Below the pieces are notes generated by a model that was not told the origin of the DNA, made no database searches, and saw only the letters and a list, made by a program, of their open reading frames with translations. A stretch of 64,000 nt of DNA, taken from contig NZ_UPPP01000073.1 in NCBI RefSeq assembly GCF_900476375.1, positions 1 to 64,000 of the forward strand, in the 5' to 3' direction. Within the stretch, counting starts at the first letter, position 1. Each line of letters begins with the position of its first letter. Shown here piece by piece: positions 24,552 to 32,576 of this stretch. Position numbers and translations under genes: made by a program. The stretch is from Allolucifera butyrica. GTDB taxonomy: Bacteria; Bacillota; Negativicutes; Sporomusales; UPPP01.

Positions 24552-25742
24552 ATGCAAAAGGACGACTTGGCAAAAATTCTTTTATTTGGCGTAACGGCGT
24601 TATATTGGTTTTCCCTATATACTTATGTACCGATATTGGCTCCTTACGCCCGGCACTTAGGAGCATCCTACGGGATGGTTGGCGTTATTATCGGCTCGTA
24701 CGGTTTAACGCAGTTATTGCTGCGTATACCCATTGGCGTAATATCAGACGCTTGGGGCCGCCGGCGATTGTTTGTTTTCGGCGGCATTTGCCTGGCTATT
24801 TTTAGCGCCCTCGGTATGTGGCTGTTTGCCTCGGTCACGGCCCTGCTTATTTTCCGGGCTGTTTCGGGGATCGCCGCTTCAGCCTGGGTTGACTATACAG
24901 TGTTGTATGTCAGTTACTTTCCGGCCGGAGATATGACAAGAGCGATTGGTTATATTAATGCCGCCAATGCATTGGGCCAGGTAGCGGGTATGCTGGCCGG
25001 CGGCTATGTTGCCCAGTATGCGGGACTGACTTCAACTTTTCTTTTGGGGGCCATAGGTGGTGGAGCCGGGGCGGTGCTTGCCTTGGGGGTTAAGGAGAAA
25101 TATACGGCCCCTAAGCGGGTTAGTACCGGACCACTGGCCGAGGTGTTGCGGGACCGTAACTTGCTGCGGATATCCGTATTGGGAATCTTGCTGCAGATTG
25201 TCATTTTTGTTACCGTTTTCGGTTTTTCGCCTGTGATAGCCAAGACTCTCGGCGCCGGCAATTTCGAACTGGGCTTGCTCTCAATCTTGTGTATTGTTCC
25301 GTCGATTGTTTCCGCAGCGCTGAGTGGCACCTTTTTCATTCGGTATTTTAGTGAGCGGAGTATCCTGGGCGGCGGTTTTTTCTTTCTTGCCGCCGCCTGT
25401 TTGGCCATTCCCTTCTTTCAGTGGCTGCCGCTGCTTTACTTGAGTCAGGCGATCATCGGCTTTTGTCTGGGGTTGATTATGCCGCTGTTGATGGGAATGA
25501 GTATCCGGTATTTTCCGGATGAAAAACGATCGACCGCAATGGGTATTTTCCAAGCCGTATATGGATTAGGGATGTTTTTGGGACCTGTATTGGCCGGTAC
25601 GGTAAGCAGCCGGTTTGGGCTCAACTGGGGATTTTGGGTAACCGGTCTGACCGGTTTGGCCGGTGCGATATTGGTTCTTTGGCCTGACTATTTATTGTTG
25701 AACCGGAATGTGCCTGGCCGTTTAGCCCCATCCGGGGATTGA
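24552..25742 (+). CDS. Major facilitator superfamily transporter
   Basis: 396 residues from the ATG at 24552 (ATGGGGAA upstream; an in-frame ATG at 24519 has a poor site). Twelve hydrophobic helices; the loop 2-3 motif is GVISDAWGRRRLFVFGG (about 64-80), and FPDEKRSTAMGIFQAVYGLG marks the second half. It is probably a proton antiporter for a drug or metabolite; substrate unknown. Followed by a copy of the R2 repeat. Confidence 0.88.
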   Translation: MQKDDLAKILLFGVTALYWFSLYTYVPILAPYARHLGASYGMVGVIIGSYGLTQLLLRIPIGVISDAWGRRRLFVFGGICLAIFSALGMWLFASVTALLIFRAVSGIAASAWVDYTVLYVSYFPAGDMTRAIGYINAANALGQVAGMLAGGYVAQYAGLTSTFLLGAIGGGAGAVLALGVKEKYTAPKRVSTGPLAEVLRDRNLLRISVLGILLQIVIFVTVFGFSPVIAKTLGAGNFELGLLSILCIVPSIVSAALSGTFFIRYFSERSILGGGFFFLAAACLAIPFFQWLPLLYLSQAIIGFCLGLIMPLLMGMSIRYFPDEKRSTAMGIFQAVYGLGMFLGPVLAGTVSSRFGLNWGFWVTGLTGLAGAILVLWPDYLLLNRNVPGRLAPSGD

Positions 25743-25751
25743 CAATAGAAT

Positions 25752-25798
25752 GAGCTATGAGTCCTGAGCCGAAAGAACGCATCAGCGGTTTTTCTTTT
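25752..25798 (+). repeat. Dispersed repeat R2, copy 1
   Basis: Degenerate copy with GTCCTGAGCCGAAAGAACGC-ATCA-GCGGTTTTTCTTTT. The hairpin and T-run could terminate the MFS transcript. See other copies near 26245, 32514, 40900, 41311 and 46753. Confidence 0.7.
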
Positions 25799-25820
25799 GA
25801 CAAGATTTTTATAAAACACC

Positions 25821-25849
25821 TTTACAATACAATTTTTACCAGATATAAT
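25821..25849 (+). promoter_or_regulatory. Sigma-A-type promoter of the Spo0E-like gene
   Basis: TTTACA (25821-25826), 17-base spacer, TATAAT (25844-25849). Confidence 0.8.
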
Positions 25850-25870
25850 GAGAACTGTTGTAGATTTAGG

Positions 25871-26047
25871 ATGAAAGGGCAAGCAAGTTTTAAAATGCAC
25901 GACCAGTTAAAGGAAAAGATCGAGGAGGCTCGACAACTTCTGAATAATTTAGCCTTACTTTATGGATGTTTGCATCCTGAAGTGTTAAAAATTAGCCAGG
26001 ATTTGGACAAGCTGATTTTTCAATATCATAAGCGGCAAGATGCGTGA
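25871..26047 (+). CDS. Spo0E-like aspartyl-phosphate phosphatase
   Basis: 58 residues if started at the ATG at 25871, or 50 from the ATG at 25895; neither has an ideal SD. The family hallmark is the second helix with the SQDLD motif, seen as VLKISQDLDKLIFQYHK, after a first helix LKEKIEEARQLLNNLA. Such two-helix proteins dephosphorylate Spo0A~P and delay sporulation. It has its own consensus promoter and terminator, as a stand-alone control gene. It is the best evidence here that the organism belongs to a spore-forming lineage. Confidence 0.85.
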   Translation: MKGQASFKMHDQLKEKIEEARQLLNNLALLYGCLHPEVLKISQDLDKLIFQYHKRQDA

Positions 26048-26153
26048 AAGAGCTCCCCAAGCTCTTCTCTTTGGCATTGAGAGAATGCTAAAGACGAATG
26101 CGCCTTTTAATTCCAGATGTCGTAAAGTCCAGAAAAGATAGTTTTGTTTTTAA

Positions 26154-26176
26154 TCGTCCCAGCGGGACGACTTTTT
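26154..26176 (+). terminator. Terminator after the Spo0E-like gene
   Basis: TCGTCCC-AGC-GGGACGA stem followed by CTTTTTG. Confidence 0.85.
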
Positions 26177-26196
26177 GTTTTTGGCTGCATTTTTGC

Positions 26197-26288
26197 GTGC
26201 CCTGAGCTTTGGATTAAACGTATAAGCACTTTTCGTGTGCCTTAGAATGGTTTCCCTGCGCCATGGACCGAAAAAGCATTTTCTTATT
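26197..26288 (+). repeat. Dispersed repeat R2, copy 2 (degenerate, interrupted)
   Basis: GTGCCCTGAGC at 26197 and, after about 35 bases, TGGTTTCCCTGCGCCATGG-ACCGAAAAAGC ending TTTTCTTATT. The TGGTTTCCCTGCGC part also occurs in copy 5. It fills most of the 350-base gap before the DUF2156 gene, where I see no further gene. Confidence 0.55.
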
Positions 26289-26397
26289 AATCGGCAGGTA
26301 TCCTTTGCTTTATTGCGTATATACTGTTTGGAAAAGGCGTAAGGTTAACTAGTAAATAAACCGGAGGCTGAAACAACTGCCGGGTGAGTGACGGGGA

Positions 26398-27297
26398 GTG
26401 GTCAGGATTCAATTTCAAACCGTTCGATTGGAAGATAAGCCGTTTTTTGACCGTTTTTTTAGGTCCGGACAGCACCATAATTCGGAATGTACATTTACTT
26501 ATTACTATATGTGGCGTAAAGCAGGCAATATCCGCTGGGCCCTTGTGGACGACTGCCTCTGTATTCTGCTTGACTTTATGGGAAAGCCTTTTTTCTTTCC
26601 GCCCTATGGTGCTACGGAAGCTAATTTTGCAGGGGTCATAAAGAAAATGGAGGAGTATTTTCAGTCAGTTCATAAACCGTTTTATATGCGGGGGATTACC
26701 AAACCATTTTTGGAACTGTTTCAGAGCCGGCTGCCGGAACGGTTTTCTTTTTCCCGGGACCGCGACAGCTGGGACTATGTTTACCTGGGGGCGGACCTCA
26801 GCGAGCTAACGGGTCGCCGCTACAGTAAAAAACGGAATCATATCAATGCATTTTTGGCTATGCACGGGAATTATTGCTATCGCCCGGTAGGCCGGGGGAA
26901 TTTGGCCGAATGCCTGACTTTTCTTGACCGTTGGTTTAGCAGCCATAACGCGAACCGGTATTTGGAAAAAGAAAAGGAGGCAATTCTGGATATCATGGAA
27001 GAATTGGATTCCTTGGATATCCAGGGCGCCGTTATTGAAATCAACGGAAGGATTGAGGCCATGACGCTGGGCGAGGCGATTAATGATACTACGGCGGTTA
27101 TTCACGCCGAAAAGGCCAATCCGGATATCCGCGGGCTCTATCCGCTGATTAATCAGCAGTTTTGCCGGCGGCAGTGGCCCGACAAACTTTATATCAACCG
27201 GGAAGAGGATATGGGTATGTCCGGTCTGCGCAAAGCGAAAGAGTCCTATTATCCGTTTCAATTGCTGGAGAAGTATACCGCCCAGGCGAAGGAATGA
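26398..27297 (+). CDS. DUF2156 (LPG synthase C-terminal-like) protein
   Basis: 299 residues, GTG start with GGGGAG close upstream. It matches the DUF2156 group: WDYVYLGADLSELTGRRYSKKRNHINAF (given in parts: WDYVYLGADLSELTG, then RRYSKKRNHINAF) near 121-150, and GRIEAMTLGEAIN near 218-230. The fold is a pair of GNAT-like acyltransferase domains related to phosphatidylglycerol lysyltransferase, but without its membrane flippase part. Soluble; acyl donor and acceptor unknown. Confidence 0.78.
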   Translation: MVRIQFQTVRLEDKPFFDRFFRSGQHHNSECTFTYYYMWRKAGNIRWALVDDCLCILLDFMGKPFFFPPYGATEANFAGVIKKMEEYFQSVHKPFYMRGITKPFLELFQSRLPERFSFSRDRDSWDYVYLGADLSELTGRRYSKKRNHINAFLAMHGNYCYRPVGRGNLAECLTFLDRWFSSHNANRYLEKEKEAILDIMEELDSLDIQGAVIEINGRIEAMTLGEAINDTTAVIHAEKANPDIRGLYPLINQQFCRRQWPDKLYINREEDMGMSGLRKAKESYYPFQLLEKYTAQAKE

Positions 27298-27309
27298 AAA
27301 CCTGGTAGG

Positions 27310-27338
27310 TTGACTTTTGCCGGATAAACCACTATAAT
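27310..27338 (+). promoter_or_regulatory. Sigma-A-type promoter of the hutG message
   Basis: TTGACT (27310-27315), 17-base spacer, TATAAT (27333-27338). The transcript would start near 27345 and run through the HutP-type leader. Confidence 0.82.
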
Positions 27339-27371
27339 AATTAAAGTTAAAATATATCAACTAAATGCCTA

Positions 27372-27421
27372 GAGATAAGAGCGATTAGGGGGCAAAACTC
27401 AGTTTGAGTTTTGCTTTTTTG
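27372..27421 (+). promoter_or_regulatory. HutP-type antiterminator leader of hutG
   Basis: Three NAG triplets at exact 7-nt period, GAG (27372-27374), GAG (27379-27381), TAG (27386-27388), precede a textbook terminator: GCAAAACTCA (27392-27401), loop GTT, TGAGTTTTGC (27405-27414), then a T-run. HutP hexamers bind NAG triplets spaced by four nucleotides, so this should be a histidine-responsive attenuator. A homologous leader precedes hutH. Confidence 0.8.
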
Positions 27422-27462
27422 TTTTTTTAAAGGATCTTCAGCTAGGTAAAAGGGAGTTTAAA

Positions 27463-28434
27463 ATGCAGCATATTAAATTGTTGAATCCGCCGGAAGTGAT
27501 TTTTCGTGCCAATTGGCGGGACCGCTATGAAACCAAGGTATCCCAATGGCTGATACCCTGGGACGGGAAGGAGGCGGTCGATATCGGTTTTATCGGTGTG
27601 CCTCTTTCCAAAACATCAATCAGTGTTTCCGGTGCGTCTTTGACGCCCAATGCCTTCAGGGAATTGTTTCCGAAAATAACTACGTACAATATGGATGCCG
27701 ATATTGATTTGCAGGAGCTGCGAGCCCGTGACCTGGGCGATATCGAAATGCATGTGACCGATTTGCCGCGCTGCCATGCCAATATCGAGCAGGGGCTGAC
27801 GAACCTATTTCAGGCCTTGCCCAATCTTTTTCCGGTGATTGCGGGCGGTGACCATTCAATCACTTATCCGGCAGTGAAGGCGTTTAAAAGGCGTTTTGCC
27901 GGCAAAGTGGGGCTGATCCAGTTTGATTCCCATATGGATGTGCGCAACTTACTTGACGGCGGTCCCTCGAACGGAACGCCGGTCCGCAGTTTGCTGGAAT
28001 CGGGCACTGTTGAGGGCCGTCATATTGTTCAAATCGGGATTCATAGTTTTGCCAATTCCAAATTCTATCGCGAATACGCCGCAGCCCAGGGAATTACCCA
28101 ATTTACGGCCCGGCAGGTGGCCCGGGAGGGGATTGACCGACTGGCGGAAAGGGCAATGCAGATTGCCGGCGACGGAACAGAAGCGATTTACGTCACTGTC
28201 GATATGGATGTGCTTGACCAGGCCTACGCACCGGGAGTGCCGGCCATGGCCGCGGCGGGAATGACGTCCTGGCAGTTGCTGGATGCTTTGTTCCAATTGG
28301 GGACGGATTCTAAGGTCCGGGGACTGGATATTGTATGTGTGGATCCACTGCAGGATTATCGCCGGGCTACGGTTCGTACGGCATTGTACGCCATGCTGAC
28401 ATTTTTGACGGGATACAGAAAACGGGATGCCTAA
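27463..28434 (+). CDS. hutG: Formimidoylglutamase / ureohydrolase family enzyme
   Basis: 323 residues. Binuclear manganese motifs of the arginase/agmatinase fold: AGGDHS with His131, FDSHMD with Asp155, His157 and Asp159, and VDMDVLDQAYAPG near 246-258. It would hydrolyse N-formimidoyl-glutamate to glutamate and formamide, the last step of histidine degradation, because HutP and HutH follow on the same strand and the leader carries a HutP-type site. By sequence alone agmatinase or another ureohydrolase role cannot be ruled out. SD AAGGGAG. Confidence 0.82.
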   Translation: MQHIKLLNPPEVIFRANWRDRYETKVSQWLIPWDGKEAVDIGFIGVPLSKTSISVSGASLTPNAFRELFPKITTYNMDADIDLQELRARDLGDIEMHVTDLPRCHANIEQGLTNLFQALPNLFPVIAGGDHSITYPAVKAFKRRFAGKVGLIQFDSHMDVRNLLDGGPSNGTPVRSLLESGTVEGRHIVQIGIHSFANSKFYREYAAAQGITQFTARQVAREGIDRLAERAMQIAGDGTEAIYVTVDMDVLDQAYAPGVPAMAAAGMTSWQLLDALFQLGTDSKVRGLDIVCVDPLQDYRRATVRTALYAMLTFLTGYRKRDA

Positions 28435-28577
28435 GATGATTGACATTCCGGCCCGGTTGCACTATCATAATGATAAAGTCTTGGTAGCATCCGTCTATAG
28501 ACAGGAGACTTCCGCAGCCTTGCGCGGCGGAGGAAAGAAGAACGGATGACCATTTGCAATGGGAGAAAGGCGGAAGA

Positions 28578-29033
28578 ATGGGCAATCTCGAAAAAGATGG
28601 CGTCAGCCTCGGCAAGGCCGCCGTTCTGCTGGTGCTGCATACCGGCGGGGCGGAAACGGCGCTGCAGGACCGGAGTGTCGCCTGCGGCTATAAAGTATAC
28701 AAAGGGAAGGTTGGCTCTATGGATTCCGCCAAAATCTTTGCCGCCATTACGACTGCCGCCAAGCGGGAAGGACTGATTAACGACCGGTACCGGGAGGAAC
28801 ATGCGCTTTATCATTCCATACTGGAAGCCTATCATGGCATTTGCCGGGGACAGGACGGGCTGGGGAATGTGATGCGCAGTGCCGGGCTGTTGTTCAGTAT
28901 TGTGCGGGGGCCGCGGCTTCCCAATGATGCGGCGGACGGCGAATGGATCGCTATTGCATTATATGGCAGCATGGGAGCGCCGATTAAAGGATTTGAGCAT
29001 GAAGTACTGGGATTGGGGATCAATCCGGTATAA
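28578..29033 (+). CDS. hutP: HutP, histidine-dependent RNA-binding antiterminator
   Basis: 151 residues from the ATG at 28578, equal to the Bacillus protein; an in-frame TTG at 28554 is the alternative. Near-identical family blocks: GKVGSMDSAKIFAAI (about 43-57), EEHALYHSILEAYHGICRG (about 73-91), and GEWIAIALYGSMGAPIKG (about 121-138). Metal-ligand histidines are His75, His79 and His141. It binds L-histidine and magnesium, then binds NAG-repeat RNA and prevents termination. Two candidate targets are in this window, before hutG and hutH. Confidence 0.93.
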   Translation: MGNLEKDGVSLGKAAVLLVLHTGGAETALQDRSVACGYKVYKGKVGSMDSAKIFAAITTAAKREGLINDRYREEHALYHSILEAYHGICRGQDGLGNVMRSAGLLFSIVRGPRLPNDAADGEWIAIALYGSMGAPIKGFEHEVLGLGINPV

Positions 29034-29043
29034 CATACAAATA

Positions 29044-29220
29044 GAGATTGCTTAAAAAGATGCAGATACTAGGCGCGGCGAGCATTCGAACGAGGCGTAC
29101 TCAGGCGTACGTTGAGTGAGAACGCGCAGCCGCGACAACGTTAGGTCCCACATTTCGCAATTATTGCCGAATGTTAGAGGACTGCGAAAAGTGGGATTAA
29201 TGCGCTTTTTAAGCAGTCTC
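29044..29220. mobile_element. 177-bp MITE-like element with 16-bp terminal inverted repeats
   Basis: Ends GAGATTGCTTAAAAAG (29044-29059) and CTTTTTAAGCAGTCTC (29205-29220) are inverted copies with one mismatch. No ORF inside. The inner part holds hairpin repeat H1 copy B and a GC-rich imperfect palindrome. A target duplication is not clear (ATAG lies near both ends). It is inserted between hutP and the hutH leader. Confidence 0.6.
29147..29195 (+). repeat. Dispersed hairpin repeat H1, copy B
   Basis: CCCACATTTCGCA and TGCGAAAAGTGGG form a 12-bp stem with one A-A mismatch; loop contains GAATG and AGAGGAC, as in copy A at 21560-21602. Confidence 0.7.
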
Positions 29221-29238
29221 ATAGAAATAAACGGCCCA

Positions 29239-29292
29239 GAGGTACGAGATATAAGGGGGCAAGACTCTTTACGGGTTTTGCTTCCTTTTTTT
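29239..29292 (+). promoter_or_regulatory. HutP-type antiterminator leader of hutH
   Basis: GAG (29239-29241), GAG (29246-29248) and AAG (29253-29255) repeat every seven nucleotides and are followed by a terminator: GCAAGACTC (29259-29267) with GGGTTTTGC (29273-29281), then TTCC and a T-run. It shares the AAGGGGGCAA-ACTC junction with the hutG leader. From here to the hutH SD (about 160 bases) nothing else is recognised. Confidence 0.78.
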
Positions 29293-29455
29293 GTGGGAAA
29301 CGCAAGTGGGACTCGCCGGATTTTCCCGCGCCTGGAGTTATGCGCTCGTGCCGGACCCGATTGCATAGGACGGAGGCCGGCGGGTAATAGTGAGAGTTAA
29401 GTGGAAAATAAAGGCCGGTAATAATGAAAGCCGGAATTAATGGAGGAGGAAAGAA

Positions 29456-31006
29456 ATGATTTATTTGGACGGATATTCTCTGACGCTGGCTGAAGTGGTA
29501 AAGGCAGCCCGCGAATATGAAACGGTTGGCCTGCAGGACTGCGGTATAAGGCAGATTCTTGCCAGCCGGGCGATTGTAGACAAGGTATTGGAAGAAGAAA
29601 ATCCTGTATATGGAATTTCCACTGGTTTCGGCGATTTTAGCCGGGTCTTTATTTCCAAGGAAAAACGGGAGAAATTACAAAAGAATTTAATCCTCAGCCA
29701 TGCAGCGGGAGTCGGCGACTATTTGCCGGAGGACGCAGTGCGGGCTGCCATGCTGCTCAGAGCAAATTCATTGTGCAAGGGATATTCCGGTATCCGGCTG
29801 TCAACTGTTGAAATGCTGCTGGCTATGCTTAACCGGCGGGTCTACCCGGCCGTGCCGGCGAAAGGATCGGTCGGAGCCAGCGGAGATTTGGCGCCTTTAT
29901 CGCATATGGTGCTGGTTATGCTTGGTGAAGGACAGGCTTTTCTGAACGGGGAACTGGTCACCGGCGCCGAGGCGCTGGCGGCGGCCGGTCTGAAACCGGT
30001 TGCGCTGGGGGGCAAGGAAGGACTGGCTCTGATTAACGGTACCCAGATTATGACGGCAGTAGGCTGTCTGGTCTGGCATGATGCGGCTAAGCTAATGCAG
30101 GTGGCCGATATTGCCGCCGCATTATCCCTGGAGGCTTTGAAAGGCACCCGGACCGCGTTTGACCCCCGCATCAGCCGGGTGCGTCCCCATATTGGCCAAA
30201 TGGCTACTGCGGATAACATGCTGCGGCTGACGGAAAATAGCGGGATTATATCTTCCCATGTCCATTGCTCCAAAGTACAGGACGCTTATTCCTTGCGGTG
30301 CATACCCCAGGTGCATGGCGCCTCCAAGGATGCTCTCCGGCGGGTGGGGGAAACGCTGGCCGTGGAAATTAATGCCGCTACCGACAACCCGCTGATTATG
30401 CCCGACGACGGCGATGTGCTTTCGGGAGGGAATTTTCACGGTCAGCCGGTGGCGCTGGTTATGGATTATTTAAAATTGGCTCTGGCGGAGATCGGCAATA
30501 TATCCGAACGGCGCATCAACCGGCTGCTGGATTCTCATCTTAGCGACCTGCCGCCGTTTTTGACGGCCTATCCGGGAATTGATTCGGGCCTGATGATTAC
30601 CCAATATACGGCGGCGGCCCTGGTGTCGGAAAATAAAGTGCTGGTGCATCCGGCCAGTGCTGATTCCATACCGACTTCCGCCAATCAGGAAGACCATGTG
30701 AGCATGGGAACCATCGCTGCCCGTCAGGCCCGGGAGATTCTGGAGAATGTACGTCATATTCTGGCGATTGAATGTCTGTCCGCAGCGCAGGGAATTGATT
30801 TTCTGGCGCCCCTGGCACCGGGAAAAGGTACCGGTGCGGCTTGCCGCACTATCCGGCAAGCGGTACCGCATCTCGACGAAGACCGGGTTCCGGCGCCGGA
30901 CATTCAGAGCATTTATCAACTGATCAAGGACGGTTTCCTGACGCGGGCTGTGGAAGCTGCCGTGGGAGAACTGCTGTACGGCGAGAATCCGTCGAATTCT
31001 AAATAG
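29456..31006 (+). CDS. hutH: Histidine ammonia-lyase
   Basis: 516 residues, usual length. The MIO prosthetic group forms from Ala141-Ser142-Gly143 in GSVGASGDLAPLSH; Tyr52 in VYGISTGFG is the catalytic tyrosine; INGTQIMTAVG near 193-203 and QDAYSLRCIPQVHGA near 276-290 complete the active site. It deaminates L-histidine to urocanate. SD GGAGGAGG. Urocanase (hutU) and imidazolonepropionase (hutI) are not in the window, so the pathway is completed elsewhere. Confidence 0.96.
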   Translation: MIYLDGYSLTLAEVVKAAREYETVGLQDCGIRQILASRAIVDKVLEEENPVYGISTGFGDFSRVFISKEKREKLQKNLILSHAAGVGDYLPEDAVRAAMLLRANSLCKGYSGIRLSTVEMLLAMLNRRVYPAVPAKGSVGASGDLAPLSHMVLVMLGEGQAFLNGELVTGAEALAAAGLKPVALGGKEGLALINGTQIMTAVGCLVWHDAAKLMQVADIAAALSLEALKGTRTAFDPRISRVRPHIGQMATADNMLRLTENSGIISSHVHCSKVQDAYSLRCIPQVHGASKDALRRVGETLAVEINAATDNPLIMPDDGDVLSGGNFHGQPVALVMDYLKLALAEIGNISERRINRLLDSHLSDLPPFLTAYPGIDSGLMITQYTAAALVSENKVLVHPASADSIPTSANQEDHVSMGTIAARQAREILENVRHILAIECLSAAQGIDFLAPLAPGKGTGAACRTIRQAVPHLDEDRVPAPDIQSIYQLIKDGFLTRAVEAAVGELLYGENPSNSK

Positions 31007-31009
31007 CAA

Positions 31010-31044
31010 GAGCAGGCCTGTCGGTATTACCGGCAGGCCTGCTC
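31010..31044 (+). terminator. Hairpin after hutH
   Basis: GAGCAGGCCTG/CAGGCCTGCTC 11-bp perfect stem extended by CGGTA/TACCG inside. Strong stem, but no T-run follows. Confidence 0.65.
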
Positions 31045-31198
31045 CGGTTACGGGGGGAGCAAAGCGGAGAAAGAAAATTCTAAATATAAAAATAATTGAG
31101 TAAAATGTAAAAAGATTTAAATGCCGGGCCGTCTTTTCCGCCGGTATAATAAATGTTAAGAGAAAAGTGCAATGAAGCCAAAAGAGGAGGAGAGTGTA

Positions 31199-32509
31199 TT
31201 GAGAAAAAGTCTGGCCCTTCTGCTTACGGTTGCATTACTGGCAACGGTCGTGTTAGCAGGCTGCGGTAAAGGGCAAAAAAACGCCGCTACGAAAGCCGGC
31301 GAACCGAAAGCCACAACCCTGACTTTCTGGACTTTTCAGGAACTGCATAAACAATTCATGGATGATGCGGTAGCAACCTGGAATAAAAAGCATCCTGATA
31401 AGCCGATTGTACTGAAAACCGATGTGTATCCTTACGACGAACAGCATAACAAACTTTTGATTGCCCTTCAGTCGGGAACCGGTGCTCCGGATTTGGCCGA
31501 TATTGAAATTGGCAAATTTGCCAATTTCTTAAAAGGCAGCAAACCGGGGCTGGTGCCGCTGAATGATATTGTCGATCCGGTCAAAGACAAGCTGATTATG
31601 GGCCGTATAGAGAACTACGCGAAAAATGGCCAGTATTATGGGATTGATTACCATGTCGGCGCCGAAGTCATGTACTATAATAAAGAAATTCTTGACCAGG
31701 CGGGAGTCAATGTGAATGATATCGTCACCTGGGACGATTATATTGCCGCCGGTAAAAAGGTTGTGGAGAAGACAGGAAAGCCCATGACCACTATTGAAAC
31801 AACCGAACATTGGTCTTATTATCCCCTGATTGTTATGCAAGGGTCGGACTTTTTGGATAAAGACGGCAATGTCATACTGGATAATGAGACGAATCGCAAG
31901 ACATTGCAAATGTTGCAGGATATGCTCTATAAGGAAAAAATTGCCGTGCCGGCGCCCGGCGGCTACCATCATTCCGAGGAGTACTGGGCCTGGATGGATA
32001 AAGGAAATGCTGCTTCCGTGTGGATGCCGATGTGGTATATGGGCCGGTTTGTACAATATATGCCCGATTTGAAGGGGAAAATTGTGATTCGCCCGATGCC
32101 TGTATTCCCGGGAGGCAAAAAGTCGGCCGGTATGGGCGGTACCGGAACGGCCATTACGACCCAGTGTAAAAATATAGAGCTGGCTAAACAGTTTTTAGCG
32201 GAAGCCAAACTTTCCAAAGAAGGCAGTATTAAGACCTGGACGATTCTGGGATTTGATCCCATAAGAAGTGATGCCTGGAGTGATCCCGCTATGGCTGCGC
32301 CGAATAAGTATACCGATTATTTTGGCACGGACATATTTAATACGTTGAAGTCCGTCGTTAGTGATATTGGCTCAATTAATGTAGGTCCTAAATTCCCTGA
32401 CGCAGTTTCGCTGGTGCAAAAAAATGTCTGTTTCAAAGTGCTTAAGGAGCGGAGCCAAACGCCGGAACAAGCGCTGAAAGAAGCAGCGGATGATTTAAAA
32501 GCAAGGTAG
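31199..32509 (+). CDS. ABC transporter sugar-binding lipoprotein
   Basis: 436 residues from the TTG at 31199, chosen because GAGGAGG precedes it and because the signal peptide then has normal length. Lipobox VLAGC with lipidated Cys22. The mature protein is a family 1 extracellular solute-binding protein (TLTFWTFQELHKQFMDDAV near 48-66). It presents an oligosaccharide to the two permeases that follow. Downstream GH51 arabinofuranosidase suggests arabino-oligosaccharides as ligand (inference). Upstream has a TATAAT (31145-31150) without a good -35, consistent with activator control by the YesN-type regulator. Confidence 0.88.
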   Translation: MRKSLALLLTVALLATVVLAGCGKGQKNAATKAGEPKATTLTFWTFQELHKQFMDDAVATWNKKHPDKPIVLKTDVYPYDEQHNKLLIALQSGTGAPDLADIEIGKFANFLKGSKPGLVPLNDIVDPVKDKLIMGRIENYAKNGQYYGIDYHVGAEVMYYNKEILDQAGVNVNDIVTWDDYIAAGKKVVEKTGKPMTTIETTEHWSYYPLIVMQGSDFLDKDGNVILDNETNRKTLQMLQDMLYKEKIAVPAPGGYHHSEEYWAWMDKGNAASVWMPMWYMGRFVQYMPDLKGKIVIRPMPVFPGGKKSAGMGGTGTAITTQCKNIELAKQFLAEAKLSKEGSIKTWTILGFDPIRSDAWSDPAMAAPNKYTDYFGTDIFNTLKSVVSDIGSINVGPKFPDAVSLVQKNVCFKVLKERSQTPEQALKEAADDLKAR

Positions 32510-32513
32510 TCCG

Positions 32514-32557
32514 GAGCCCTGCGCCACGAGCCGAAAGACCGCGTTAGCGGTGTTTCC
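32514..32557 (+). repeat. Dispersed repeat R2, copy 3
   Basis: GAGCCCTGCGCCACGAGCC, then GAAAGACCGC-GTTA-GCGGTGTTTCC. It sits inside the transporter operon between the binding-protein and first permease genes, so it may act as a partial terminator that lowers permease expression relative to the binding protein. Confidence 0.75.
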
Positions 32558-32576
32558 ATGCAAAGGAGGAGATAAC

